Assembly: GCA_001508005.1 (NCBI GenBank)
Contig: LGEZ01000010.1
Coordinates: forward strand, 1-64,000
Direction: 5' to 3'
DNA from: Clostridia bacterium 41_269
Lineage (GTDB): Bacteria > Bacillota > DTU086
DNA length: 64,000 nucleotides
The notes under the pieces are model-generated. The model was not told the origin of the DNA. It saw only the letters and a list, made by a program, of their open reading frames with translations, and did no database searches. How positions within the stretch are numbered: position 1 is the stretch's first letter; each line of letters opens with the position of its first letter. The position numbers and the translations under genes are program-made. Of the stretch, positions 40,612 to 50,901 are shown in pieces.

Positions 40612-40911
40612 TTGGCAGGTGGGCAGAGAACAAATCAAATATTAGTTCCCCAAGCTAGAAAAGCTATGGATCAGTTTAAATGGGAAACTGCCAAACAGGT
40701 GGGGATAAATCTATCTCCTGGAGATTATGGAGGAGATATTCCTTCTAGACTTTGGGGAGCTGTGGGTGGCCATATGGTTCGCCAGATGATTCAGTCTTAT
40801 CAGCAGAGCCTTGTGGGTGCTCAAGGTATGGGTACTCAAGGCATGGGGGCTCAAGGTCAAGTTCAGGCAACCACTACACCTCAACCCAGCCAGTATCAAA
40901 CTAATCAATAA
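40612..40911 (+). CDS. alpha/beta-type small acid-soluble spore protein with a Gly/Gln repeat tail (TTG start)
   Basis: NQILVPQARKAMDQFKWETAKQVGINLSPGDYGGDIPSRLWGAVGGHMVRQMI; SD aaggaggg upstream. Confidence 0.85.
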   Translation: MAGGQRTNQILVPQARKAMDQFKWETAKQVGINLSPGDYGGDIPSRLWGAVGGHMVRQMIQSYQQSLVGAQGMGTQGMGAQGQVQATTTPQPSQYQTNQ

Positions 40912-40934
40912 ATGCAGTGGAAAAAAGTATGAAA

Positions 40935-40967
40935 ACCCTGCAGTAAAATTGATTTTACTGCAGGGTA
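40935..40967. terminator. bidirectional terminator hairpin
   Basis: ACCCTGCAGTAAAAT-tg-ATTTTACTGCAGGGT, 15-bp perfect stem. Confidence 0.85.
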
Positions 40968-40997
40968 AATTTTTGGGTTAAACTTTAATTTGTATAT

Positions 40998-41669
40998 TTA
41001 TTTTCCAATAAAATGCTGAGTAAACATTTTGCCGTAGGGACCACCGCTGATGATTCCTACTCCTACATGGGTAAAATTAGGATTTAGGATGTTTGCCCTA
41101 TGTCCTGGGCTATTCATTAGATTTCTGTGAGCGATTTCTACAGAAGGAGCTCCTGCAAGGTTTTCTCCGGCAATTCTGTAGGTTATTCCCTGACTTCTCA
41201 TTAAATCAAAGGGTGAACCGTAAGTAGGTGATTGATGTGAAAAGTAATTTTTATTTATCATATCTTGACTTTTCATTCTAGCTGTTTTTACGAGCCTCAT
41301 GTCTACAACTAATGGGGCAAGGCCGCGGCTGGTTCTTTCTTTATTTATTAAATTAATCATCTGCTGTTCTTCCGCTGTTAAACCCGCTAAATTTTCCTGC
41401 TGATTATCATTAGATTGGTTGTTTTTATCTTCTGGGATTTCATTTGTTCCATTATTATTGGGTATGGGTTTTTTATTTATGATTATGGGGTAGTAAATTT
41501 TATATACAAAATTTGTTTTGGTTAGTTTTATATAGTAATCACTAATAGTTTGTTTATATGCTTTTGAGATTCCGCTGTATCCCCATGCAGTTAGGGGTAG
41601 GTTTATTATTAATACTGCCGTTAATAGCAGACATATGTAGACGAGAAAACGATTTTTTTTGAGCTTCAT
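40998..41669 (-). CDS. CAP/SCP-domain extracellular protein (YkwD-like)
   Basis: LINKERTSRGLAPLVVD…NYFSHQSPTYGSPFDLMRSQGI…AGENLAG…WMNSPGHRANIL-like. Confidence 0.92.
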   Translation of the reverse strand: MKLKKNRFLVYICLLLTAVLIINLPLTAWGYSGISKAYKQTISDYYIKLTKTNFVYKIYYPIIINKKPIPNNNGTNEIPEDKNNQSNDNQQENLAGLTAEEQQMINLINKERTSRGLAPLVVDMRLVKTARMKSQDMINKNYFSHQSPTYGSPFDLMRSQGITYRIAGENLAGAPSVEIAHRNLMNSPGHRANILNPNFTHVGVGIISGGPYGKMFTQHFIGK

Positions 41670-41868
41670 TTTTTACATTTGCCTCCCTTTTTGTTATTAA
41701 ACAGGTACCTTTACCCGGGTAAAGTTAAATAAACCTGTTTAGGTAATTATTTTCTTTTCTGATTTAATTTGCCCTTTAAGAAATTGTTTCCATTTCTTTG
41801 ATAAAAAAAGACTGCAAAAAATAATGCAGTCTTTTATAATAAATGTTTACTAATTTTTTTATACACTC

Positions 41869-42132
41869 TTAAGTTACATTTTTGACTATTAAATCAACTA
41901 CAGGAGTAAGATTTTCATCCATTACCTGCTGGGCTGGAATACTGAGGGTTAATACTTTTTCTTCGTCGCCTTTTTTATAATCTACACATAGGTTTAAGCG
42001 CAGTGAATGTTCCAGCTGGTAAAATTGGCGGATGCTGATGACATTTGGAGCCTTTTTCATAACCATTTCCTGCAGCATGGGAACAACTTCTTTGCATTTC
42101 TTTTCGAACTCTGTAGAAGAAATATTATACAT
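41869..42132 (-). CDS. hypothetical protein
   Basis: 87-aa ORF with good SD and downstream terminator (AAAGACTGCA…TGCAGTCTTTT). Confidence 0.65.
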   Translation of the reverse strand: MYNISSTEFEKKCKEVVPMLQEMVMKKAPNVISIRQFYQLEHSLRLNLCVDYKKGDEEKVLTLSIPAQQVMDENLTPVVDLIVKNVT

Positions 42133-42257
42133 AGTTAAATTCCTCCCCTTTTTATATCTCCCCCCATAAATTCGTTAAGACAGCCAAATTTCCTTTTAAT
42201 TTTTTATAAGTATTTATAAGTTTTTAAATTTGTACAGCTCTTATACATCTCGTTTAA

Positions 42258-42677
42258 TTACTTAACTGGTATTGAGATATTTGTTAAGGCTTCACCTGCC
42301 TCATCTGAGAAATTTGGTTTTGTCGCAAGATCGCCCAGAGAAACTATACCCACAAGTTTACCATTTTCCACAACAGGCAGTCTTCTTATTTGGTGTTCAG
42401 CCATTATCTTTGCAGCTTCTTTTACATTGATTTCAGGATTTACTGTAATAAGTTTTTTGGTCATGATTTCTGATGCTTTGACTTTTGTTGCATCTTTTTC
42501 TTCGGCTACGCATCTCAACACTATATCTCTGTCTGTAATTATTCCCACAGGACGTTCACCATCAACCACAGGAACAGCACCTATGTTTAAATCACGCATT
42601 TTACGAGAAGCTTCTAAAACATTTGATTCCAGTGAGACTGTAGCTACATTTTTTGTCATAATATCCTTTAGTTTCAT
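42258..42677 (-). CDS. tandem CBS-domain protein
   Basis: MKLKDIMTKNVATV…GAVPVVDGERPVGIITDRDI…IMTKKLITV…RRLPVVENGKLVGIVSLGDL. Confidence 0.95.
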   Translation of the reverse strand: MKLKDIMTKNVATVSLESNVLEASRKMRDLNIGAVPVVDGERPVGIITDRDIVLRCVAEEKDATKVKASEIMTKKLITVNPEINVKEAAKIMAEHQIRRLPVVENGKLVGIVSLGDLATKPNFSDEAGEALTNISIPVK

Positions 42678-42816
42678 TTTATTCTCCCTTCCCTAGTATT
42701 AAAAATTTTTGATTTAAAGTTTTAGTATTAGAATGTACAATTAGTTGTTTTTTAAACATGTTATTGTTTGAAGATATTGAATACATCGTTTCTTTGTAGA
42801 AGATACTATTTTAGAG

Positions 42817-43065
42817 GTGGTTAATTTGGATAGATTAATGGACAGCTGCAGATTTTGCGGAGGTTATTTAGAAGAAAGCACTTCAATGGTAAAAACTCAT
42901 TGGAGAGATAGAACAATTACCATAGATAATGTTAATTGCTGGATATGCAATACATGTGGCGAGGTTTATGTAAGTCCCGACATGGCTAAAAAAATAAAAG
43001 CTCTTGAAAGACCCTTGGATAGAGAAGAATTCTTGATAAAGCCTTATTTATATAAAAAGATATAA
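42817..43065 (+). CDS. YgiT-type zinc-finger protein
   Basis: CRFCGG…CWICNTCGEVYVSP. Confidence 0.8.
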   Translation: MVNLDRLMDSCRFCGGYLEESTSMVKTHWRDRTITIDNVNCWICNTCGEVYVSPDMAKKIKALERPLDREEFLIKPYLYKKI

Positions 43066-43098
43066 AAAAGAATTTAGAAATTTAGATATAATTAAAAA

Positions 43099-44067
43099 GT
43101 GGGGATTACTCAGGTGCTTGAGAAAATTATAAACAGATTAAAAAGTGTAGGAATTAAAAAAAAGAATAGCGGAGATACCCAACTTAAAGGGTCATTAGAA
43201 AACAAAGTTTCTGAAGTAAAAAAGGATCAAGAAATACAAACTTTTAAAAATGTTGAAAAATCTCTTAAAAAGCTTGAATCCCTCGTTGCTTTAGAAAATG
43301 TAAAAGAGCAGGTAGAAAAACTCACTGCGTTTGCTTGGATGTGTAAAATGCGAGAACAAAGGGGTCTGACCAATCAGCCCCTTAGCCTTCATATGGTTTT
43401 TATGGGAAATCCCGGTACAGGGAAAACTACAGTGGCCCGTATCTTGGGGGAAATTTTACATTCAATAGGAGTTTTAGAAACTCCTAATGTAGTTGAAGTT
43501 TCTAGGGGAGACCTCGTAGGAGAATATATCGGACAGAGCCTGCCAAAGGTAAATAAAATTATTTCGAAAGCTAAAGGTGGGATACTGCTTATTGATGAGG
43601 CTTATAGTATTGTCCGCAGCGATTCTGTTAGGGATTATGGATATGAGGTTGTTGATCATCTTGTAAAAGTGATGGAAGATAAAAGAGACGAAATAATGAT
43701 TGTTTTTACAGGATATCAAAAGGAGATGGAAAACTTTTTAAATGTAAATACGGGATTAAAATCTCGTATTAATTACCACTTAACTTTTCCTGATTATACT
43801 GCGGAAGAGCTGCTTAAAATTTTTATCTATTTGGCTTCTCAGAGGGATTTTGAAGTGGCTCCTTGTGCTGTAGAAAAATTAAGGAAAAGCCTTTGTCCCC
43901 ATCCTGATAATGGAAGATATGTGCGAAATATATTGGAGCAGTCCATAATTAAAAAAGCCGTGAACATGTATAAATATAAAAAAATAGGTGACTTAAAAAC
44001 CCTAACAGTTGATGATATAATAATTCCTACTTTAAGTACAAATCGCGGCAGAGTAGGATTTGTTTAG
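43099..44067 (+). CDS. AAA ATPase, SpoVK/CbxX-CfqX family
   Basis: MVFMGNPGTGKTTVARILG, LLIDEAYSI, VFTGYQKEMENFL. Confidence 0.9.
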   Translation: MGITQVLEKIINRLKSVGIKKKNSGDTQLKGSLENKVSEVKKDQEIQTFKNVEKSLKKLESLVALENVKEQVEKLTAFAWMCKMREQRGLTNQPLSLHMVFMGNPGTGKTTVARILGEILHSIGVLETPNVVEVSRGDLVGEYIGQSLPKVNKIISKAKGGILLIDEAYSIVRSDSVRDYGYEVVDHLVKVMEDKRDEIMIVFTGYQKEMENFLNVNTGLKSRINYHLTFPDYTAEELLKIFIYLASQRDFEVAPCAVEKLRKSLCPHPDNGRYVRNILEQSIIKKAVNMYKYKKIGDLKTLTVDDIIIPTLSTNRGRVGFV

Positions 44068-44071
44068 ATAA

Positions 44072-44099
44072 AAAAAGGGCCTGACACGGCCCTTTTTAA
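44072..44099 (+). terminator. intrinsic terminator
   Basis: AAAAAGGGCC-tgacac-GGCCCTTTTT. Confidence 0.85.
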
Positions 44100-44107
44100 T
44101 TTATTTT

Positions 44108-44573
44108 TTATTCTTGAATTATGTTGTACTTAAGTATAAATAGGGCTAAGAAGCTGTGGATGGCAAAGCTCAGCAGAAAAGTAGCCATTAGATCCCAGTT
44201 TATAAAGGTGATAAATCCTGCGTTAGTTATAAGACCTAAAACAATGGTAGTTAATGTTGTAAAAATTAAAATCCAGCATAAAAGCATATTTTTTTTACTG
44301 AATATTGGTGTATAATAGGAAAAAATTATTACTGCTGGAATCCATAAAGCAGCAGAAAATATAGGAAAGCCTAAAGCAGGGTAAAATGCTGTTTTAAACT
44401 GCCACAGACCCAGTAATGGTACTAAAAAAAACAAGAATCAGCATGGGTAAAAGAAAACTTGCAACAATTCCCAGGGGTAGAAGCTTGTATAATTCTTCCC
44501 GGGGGACAACGACTATAGAAACTATGCTTAAAAATAAAAATATAACGAACCAAATTAAGTTTTCATCAAGCAT
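44108..44573 (-). pseudogene. membrane protein of unknown function frameshifted at an A8 run
   Basis: MLDENLIWFVIFLFLS…LLPMLILVFF joins FLVPLLGLWQFKTAFYPALG… if one base is removed from A8 at 44424-44431. Confidence 0.7.
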
Positions 44574-44684
44574 TTAAAACCACCCTTTCTTTAGTTTGAA
44601 AAATATTACTTTCAGCCATATTGTTGGCTTAATTTATAAAAAAAATGCTTTAAAATTAAAATTAAAAGGAAAGTGAGAGTATAA

Positions 44685-46106
44685 ATGAAAAGGAAAAGTC
44701 TAATAAGTCTGGAAGAAGCTCTTAGCCTTAATGAAGATGAAGTAAAAACCCTTTTTTCAAATTACTTAAACCCTGGAATGGCTAAAGCTTTTGAGCTGTT
44801 GGGATTTGATAAGGTCTATATTAAAGCTTCCGGAACTGTTCTTAGAGATAGAAAGGGCAATAAATATTTGGATTTTTTGGGGGGGTTTGGTTCACTAAAT
44901 TTAGGTCATAATCCTAAAAAAGTGATCGAAGCCCTTCAGCTGGTTGAAGATAGGCCAAATATCCTTCAGACAAGTTTAAATCCTGTTGCAGCTGCTTTAG
45001 CTCATAATTTAGCTGTGATTACTCCAGGAGAACTTTCACGAACTTTTTTCTGCAACAGTGGAACTGAAGCTGTGGAAGGAGCTATAAAGCTTTCTCGTGC
45101 CGCTACGGGTAAGAAAAAAATAATATACTGCAGAAATTCCTTTCACGGTAAAACTATGGGTTCCTTATCAGTTACAGGTCGTGAAAAATATCAAAAAAAA
45201 TTTACGCCGCTTATTCCCCACTGCATTTCTATTCCCTTTGGAGATGCTGATGCTTTAGAAAGGGAACTAAAACAGCATAAAGATGTGGCTGCTTTTATAG
45301 TAGAACCCATTCAAGGTGAAGGTGGAATTATTGTTCCTCCAGAAGGGTATCTTAAGCAAGTTAGGGAGTTATGCACCCAATATGAAGTGCTTTTGATAAT
45401 TGATGAGGTGCAAACAGGATTCGGAAGAACTGGTAAAATGTTTGCGTGTGAACATGAGGGAGTTGTACCTGATATTCTATGTCTTGCTAAATCTTTGGGT
45501 GGTGGAATAATGCCGGTGGGTGCATTTATTACGAAACCTGATATATGGGATAGAGCTTATGGAGGACTGCAGAATTTTTCTCTGCATACTTCCACCTTTG
45601 GAGGATGTACTCGCAGCGTAGCAGCAGCTTTAGCGGCAATAGAGGAAATTATAAAAATGGATCTTCCTAAACAGGCAGCTGAAAAGGGCAGTTATTTTAT
45701 TGCAAAACTTAGGGAAATTACTGATAAACATCCTTTAGTAAAAGAAGTTCGCGGAAAGGGGCTTTTAATTGGTATTGAATTTAAGGATTCAGGAAATATT
45801 TTAGATAAATTAGCCAGCGGTGTTGCAAAAAAAATAAGTCAGGATTATTTTGGAGCTTTTGTAGCTGGAGAACTTCTAAACAGATACCGGATAATAACAG
45901 CTTATTCCCTCAATAATTACAACACCATTAGGCTTGAACCGCCTTTAATAGTTACCTATGAACATCTGGATTATGTACTTAATGCTGTTGACGAGATATT
46001 AAAAAACAATCGTTCTACTGGGAAAATTATTTTTACCGGTGTGAAAAATGCAGTTGAATCTTTTTTCCGCAGTAAAATGAAAAATGGCAAAAAAAATAAT
46101 AAATAG
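44685..46106 (+). CDS. class III (ornithine/putrescine-type) aminotransferase
   Basis: FLGGFGSLNLGHNPKKV, NSGTEAVEGAIKLSRAATGKKKIIY, DEVQTGFGRTG. Confidence 0.93.
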   Translation: MKRKSLISLEEALSLNEDEVKTLFSNYLNPGMAKAFELLGFDKVYIKASGTVLRDRKGNKYLDFLGGFGSLNLGHNPKKVIEALQLVEDRPNILQTSLNPVAAALAHNLAVITPGELSRTFFCNSGTEAVEGAIKLSRAATGKKKIIYCRNSFHGKTMGSLSVTGREKYQKKFTPLIPHCISIPFGDADALERELKQHKDVAAFIVEPIQGEGGIIVPPEGYLKQVRELCTQYEVLLIIDEVQTGFGRTGKMFACEHEGVVPDILCLAKSLGGGIMPVGAFITKPDIWDRAYGGLQNFSLHTSTFGGCTRSVAAALAAIEEIIKMDLPKQAAEKGSYFIAKLREITDKHPLVKEVRGKGLLIGIEFKDSGNILDKLASGVAKKISQDYFGAFVAGELLNRYRIITAYSLNNYNTIRLEPPLIVTYEHLDYVLNAVDEILKNNRSTGKIIFTGVKNAVESFFRSKMKNGKKNNK

Positions 46107-46243
46107 CTGTTTGGCGAAATATCTTTTAGATTGCTTTAAAAAGCAATCTTAAACTGCTTTTTAGGTGATTTCTTGACTTTTTAATTTTTATGTATCATAA
46201 TAACTCTAGAAAGCCCTATACAGATTGGATATTGATTATAGAT

Positions 46244-46318
46244 GGGTCTGTAGCTCAGTGGGAGAGCGCCTGCTTGACGCGCAGGAGGCCGCAGGTTCAA
46301 TTCCTGCCGGACCCACCA
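46244..46318 (+). tRNA. tRNA-Val (anticodon GAC), CCA encoded
   Basis: GGGTCTG…CGGACCC-ACCA, anticodon loop TTGACGC. Confidence 0.95.
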
Positions 46319-46319
46319 T

Positions 46320-46353
46320 TAAGTTCTGGAATTTTCCAGAACTTCTTTTTTTT
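46320..46353 (+). terminator. intrinsic terminator after tRNA-Val
   Basis: AAGTTCTGGAA-ttt-TCCAGAACTT-CTTTTTTTTTT. Confidence 0.85.
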
Positions 46354-46546
46354 TTGTAAAAATTGGGTTTGTATTTTTGTGAATGATGAAGATGAGAACT
46401 TTTGTATAAGAAGAAAGTGTAAAAGGTCGAAATGTTTAGTAATTCCCTCAAATCATTGGGAAACCTAGCTTTTCAGCGGTGCAGCGGTTGTATACTATGA
46501 TATACACGGACATATAATAGTAGCACAGAAGAAAAGAGGTGCAGTC

Positions 46547-47420
46547 ATGGCAGACAAAATAAGTATTTATGCGTCCAGAGATATTCATTATATTTATAAA
46601 AATTTATGCAGTAAGAATAATATTTTAAAAAGATATGGAATTGATATTAAATTACATTTTAAAGAATCTGGTGAATTTAAATTATTGGAATGCATTAATA
46701 ATAAAGAATTAGATGAAAGTTCATCTAATCTGCTGCGTAAATATATATCCGCTGTAATTGCAGATTTAATTGTTGGCAGATGGATAAAAAGAGATATTTG
46801 GAATCTTATTAATGTCAATTATAAAGGTTTGAGAAATAGTGATAAAAAGAGATTATATAAACGAGTAGTGGAAATGTATCAGCAACGTTTTTTAAAATTC
46901 TCGAATTTAAGGAATTTGACTGTAGAAAAACTTTTTATCCATTTTTGCGGCAATGGTCGATTGAACATTGACGGTTTTTTGAGGTTTCGTTTCAAGGAAG
47001 TTTTTTTTTGACCTTAAAGATTTTGTAAATGCTGCAGCAGAAGAATTTTTGCTGGAGAAAGAATATGATGATTTTATTGATCTGCTAAAATATTTTGTAA
47101 ACATGCAAAAACCTCAAATAAAAAAAGTTAATGTAATTTTGTATCGTTCGGGAAAATTTAAGATTTTAGATAGTGAATATAGGAAAATAGATAACGATAG
47201 TTTGGAATGTTTGATACTTGATTTTGCGGAGAACGATCTTACCAATGAGGATCTGCTGATAAGCGCTTTAATAACTATAGCCCCAGAAGAAATTAAGATG
47301 CATCTTCCTGATTATGTTTCCTTTTCATTTATTGAGACTGTAAAAAAAATATTTAATAATAGGGTTGAAATTTGCAGCGGTTGTCCAAACTGTATGCATA
47401 TAAGGCAAAAGGAATCTTAA
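46547..47420 (+). pseudogene. sporulation protein YtxC-like, frameshifted at a T9 run
   Basis: ORF1 ends …FRFKEVFF*; removing one T from T9 at 47001-47009 gives EVFFDLKDFVNAAAEEFLLEKEYDDFIDLL…, continuous with ORF2 47049-47420. Confidence 0.8.
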
Positions 47421-47521
47421 TTTCCAAAACCGGTGGCACAGCCGGTTTTTAAATTTTTTGGGTTTTTGCTACCTTATCTGCTATACTAATATGGGACAAA
47501 ATTTATGAAAGGGTTATAATT

Positions 47522-48115
47522 TTGTCAGTGAAGCTTTTAATTATTCCTCTAATAGGTGCTTTTATTGGTTGGGTTACTAATAAATTGGCTATCAAGTTTC
47601 TTTTTTGGCCTTTAAAACCAATAAAAATACCCTTTATAAGATACGAAATTCAAGGAGTTCTTCCAAGACGAAGAAAGGAAATAGCTGCAACTGTTGGATT
47701 AGTAGTGGAAAGGGAACTTCTTTCCGCAAAGGATCTGATTAAATATTTGAATTCTTTCTATACCAAAGAAAAGATTATTGAAAAGGCTGTTTTAGAGTTA
47801 AAAAGAGCAGTTTTAAACAGTGTGCCCAAATATATACCTTTCAAGAAAAGTTTATCCGAGTTTATCGAAAGCAGATTATTAAATGGGCTTCCAAAAATTA
47901 TTGAGAGTATCAGCAGCAGTATTTCAGAAGATTTAAAAAACAGTTTTGATCTTTCTAAATCTATTGAAGAAAAGCTTAATAATTTTGATTTAGTGTATTT
48001 AGAGAAACTCACATATGAAATTGCTTCTAAAGAATTGAAGCACATTGAAATTATGGGTGGTGTTTTGGGTTTTTTGATAGGCTTAATTCAAGTAGCATTT
48101 GCTGTTTTTTTATAA
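47522..48115 (+). CDS. DUF445-family membrane protein
   Basis: PLIGAFIGWVTNKLAIKFLFWPLKP…GVLPRRRKEIA. Confidence 0.85.
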   Translation: MSVKLLIIPLIGAFIGWVTNKLAIKFLFWPLKPIKIPFIRYEIQGVLPRRRKEIAATVGLVVERELLSAKDLIKYLNSFYTKEKIIEKAVLELKRAVLNSVPKYIPFKKSLSEFIESRLLNGLPKIIESISSSISEDLKNSFDLSKSIEEKLNNFDLVYLEKLTYEIASKELKHIEIMGGVLGFLIGLIQVAFAVFL

Positions 48116-48200
48116 AGAAATGCAGAAAAAATTGACAGTTTTTCTTTTTGCGCTACTATAGTGGGTAGTGGTTTTTTATTTGGACAAGGAGGGACTTAAT

Positions 48201-50117
48201 ATGGATAAAGTTAAGGTGTTTTTAAAAAATGGTGAAGTCAAAGAATATGATTACGGTGTTTTGATAAAAGATATACTGCCGGAAATAAATAAAAGATACA
48301 TAAAAGAAGCATTGGCGGCGAAGTTTAATGGGGAACTTGTGGATCTCAGCAAAAAGATTACAGAAGATGGCAGTCTTGAAATTATTACATTTAATGATGA
48401 AGAAGGAAAAAAGGTATATCTGCACAGTGCTGCACATGTTATGGCTCAGGCAGTGAAGAGACTTTTCCCAGGAGTAAAGCTAGGAATTGGACCTGCTATT
48501 GAAAACGGATTTTACTATGATTTTGATTTTCCAGTAGATTTTAGTTCAGATGATTTAGCTGCTGTTGAAGATGAAATGGCTAAAATTATTAAAGAGGATT
48601 ACCCTTTTATAAGAAGGGAGCTTTCACGCCAAGAAGCTTTGAAGCTCTTTAGTGATTTAGGGGAAAAATACAAAGTGGAACTTATTGAAGATCTACCTGA
48701 GGATGCTGTTATCAGTGTTTATGAGCAGGGTGAATTTATTGATCTCTGTGCTGGTCCCCATGTTCCTTCTACAGGAAGGATTAAGGCTTTTAAGCTTTTA
48801 AGTGTTGCTGGAGCATATTGGCGGGGTAGCGAAAATAATCCAATGCTTAAAAGAATATATGGGACTGCTTTTCCGAAAAAAAGTATGCTTGAGGAATATT
48901 TACAAAAACTTGAAGAAGCTAAAAAGAGGGATCATCGAAAATTAGGAGTGCAGCTGGGTTTATTTAGTCTTCATGAGGAAGGACCGGGTTTCCCATTTTT
49001 CCACAGCAAAGGAATGGTAATTATAAATGAACTTGAGAACTTTTGGCGTAAAGAACACAAAATCCGCGGATATCAGGAAATTAAGACACCTATTATTTTG
49101 AATCGCAGTTTGTGGGAACAATCTGGACATTGGGATCATTATAAAGAAAATATGTACTTTACCGAAATTGATAACAGTACTTATGCTTTAAAACCCATGA
49201 ATTGTCCGGGAGCTATTCTTATTTATAAAACTGAACAGAGAAGCTATCGTGATCTTCCAATTCGATTTGCAGAGTTAGGGCTTGTACATCGACATGAACG
49301 TTCAGGAGTTCTGCACGGTTTGATGCGTGTTAGAGCTTTTACCCAGGACGATGCACATATATTTATGCTTCCCTCACAGATTAAAGATGAAATTATAGGT
49401 GTAATGGATTTGGTAGATTATTTTTACAATATTTTTGGCTTTGAATATATGGTGGAGCTGTCCACTAAGCCTCCTAAAGCTATGGGTTCCGATGAAATTT
49501 GGGAGCAGGCAACCAATGCTTTAAAAGAAGCAATGGAAGGTAAAAATATGGATTATGTTATAAATGAGGGAGAAGGAGCTTTTTATGGTCCAAAGATAGA
49601 TTTTCATCTTAAGGATTGTCTAGGCAGAACATGGCAGTGCGGAACTATACAGCTTGATTTTATGCTTCCAGAAAAGTTTGATATTAATTACATTGGTCCT
49701 GATGGAGAAAAGCACAGACCTGTTATGCTTCATAGGGTAATTTTTGGAAGCATTGAGAGATTTGTTGGAATACTAATTGAACACTATGGCGGAGCGTTTC
49801 CCCTTTGGCTTGCTCCTGTTCAAATTGTGATTCTGCCTATAGCGGATAGGCATTTGGATTATGCTCTGGATATAAAGAAAATGCTTGAAAGAGAAGACTT
49901 TAGGGTGGAGGTTGATGCAAGAAACGAGAAAATAGGATACAAAATTAGAGAAGCAGAAATCCAAAAGATACCTTATATGCTAATTGTGGGAGATGCTGAG
50001 AAAGAAAAAGAAATTGTATCAGTTCGAAAAAGAAGAGAAGGAGACCTGGGTTTGGTTTCTCTAACTGAATTTATTGAAAAAATAAAATTTGAAAGAGCGA
50101 ATAAAACTGTTCAATAG
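48201..50117 (+). CDS. thrS: threonyl-tRNA synthetase
   Basis: TGS domain, HSAAHVMAQAVKRLFP, MNCPGAILIYK, HRVIFGSIERFVGILIEHYGGAFPLWLAPVQ. Confidence 0.97.
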   Translation: MDKVKVFLKNGEVKEYDYGVLIKDILPEINKRYIKEALAAKFNGELVDLSKKITEDGSLEIITFNDEEGKKVYLHSAAHVMAQAVKRLFPGVKLGIGPAIENGFYYDFDFPVDFSSDDLAAVEDEMAKIIKEDYPFIRRELSRQEALKLFSDLGEKYKVELIEDLPEDAVISVYEQGEFIDLCAGPHVPSTGRIKAFKLLSVAGAYWRGSENNPMLKRIYGTAFPKKSMLEEYLQKLEEAKKRDHRKLGVQLGLFSLHEEGPGFPFFHSKGMVIINELENFWRKEHKIRGYQEIKTPIILNRSLWEQSGHWDHYKENMYFTEIDNSTYALKPMNCPGAILIYKTEQRSYRDLPIRFAELGLVHRHERSGVLHGLMRVRAFTQDDAHIFMLPSQIKDEIIGVMDLVDYFYNIFGFEYMVELSTKPPKAMGSDEIWEQATNALKEAMEGKNMDYVINEGEGAFYGPKIDFHLKDCLGRTWQCGTIQLDFMLPEKFDINYIGPDGEKHRPVMLHRVIFGSIERFVGILIEHYGGAFPLWLAPVQIVILPIADRHLDYALDIKKMLEREDFRVEVDARNEKIGYKIREAEIQKIPYMLIVGDAEKEKEIVSVRKRREGDLGLVSLTEFIEKIKFERANKTVQ

Positions 50118-50167
50118 CCAACCTTTAAGTAAAAAAATTTTTAAAAATTCATGTTTGACCCGTTTTA

Positions 50168-50355
50168 TTGACGACAGCTTTATATTGTGCTATACTTTGG
50201 GAGAAAAAATGGAGCTTTTTATAAAAGTAGAAGCATCCGCTTCTCACCTTATGGCGCTGTCTAAGCTGCCTATAAGGTTTGTTGAGGTAAATAATGGGCG
50301 GGTGTGCCCATTTTATTTGTTTTATTTATGTTTTATATGCGGAGGTGACCTAACA
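50168..50355 (+). promoter_or_regulatory. infC promoter and structured leader (probable L20-type autoregulatory leader)
   Basis: TTGACG-17 nt-TATACT at 50168-50196; hairpins CCTTAT…ATAAGG (50247-50277) and ATGGGC-gggtgt-GCCCAT-TTTATTT (50293-50317). Confidence 0.65.
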
Positions 50356-50877
50356 ATCGGAAAAGAACTTAGAGTGAACGAGGAGATAACTGCAAAGGAG
50401 CTGCGCTTAATTGGCGTAGATGGAGAACAGATTGGGATAGTATCTCCTCGTGAAGCCTTGGCTATAGCCAGGGAAGCTGGGCTTGATTTAGTTGAAGTAG
50501 CTCCCCATGCAAAGCCTCCTGTTTGCCGTATTATGGATTATGGCAAGTACAAATTCCAGCAGAGCAAAAGGGAGAAAGAAGCACGCAAAAAGCAGAAAGT
50601 TGTTAACGTAAAAGAGGTTAAATTCCGTTTGGGAATTGAAGACCACGACTTTGAAGTTAAAGCAAGAAATATTGAACGCTTTCTTAAAAAAGGCGATAAA
50701 GTAAAAGTGACTGTAATGTTCAGGGGTCGTGAGATTTCCCATTCTGATATGGGGCTGGCTTTATGCAATAGGATTATAGAAAGGGTTGGGGATGTGGGTT
50801 CAGTTGAAAAGCCTCCGAAGCTGGAGGGGAAAAATATGATAATGGTTTTGTCTCCGAAACAAGAAAAAAAGCAGTAA
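50356..50877 (+). CDS. infC: translation initiation factor IF-3, probable ATC start
   Basis: IGKELRVNEEITAKELRLIGVDGEQIG; GGAGGTGA SD 8 nt upstream of ATC, no ATG/GTG/TTG at that spacing. Confidence 0.9.
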   Translation: MGKELRVNEEITAKELRLIGVDGEQIGIVSPREALAIAREAGLDLVEVAPHAKPPVCRIMDYGKYKFQQSKREKEARKKQKVVNVKEVKFRLGIEDHDFEVKARNIERFLKKGDKVKVTVMFRGREISHSDMGLALCNRIIERVGDVGSVEKPPKLEGKNMIMVLSPKQEKKQ

Positions 50878-50901
50878 AGCAGGAGAAGGAGGTTTATAAT
50901 T

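Noticed and set aside
42817-43065. YgiT zinc-finger protein as an antitoxin
   Set aside because: No adjacent toxin-like small ORF; the neighbour is a SpoVK-like AAA ATPase
46190-46468. 92-aa and antisense 71-aa ORFs over tRNA-Val
   Set aside because: Overlap the tRNA and its terminator; not protein coding
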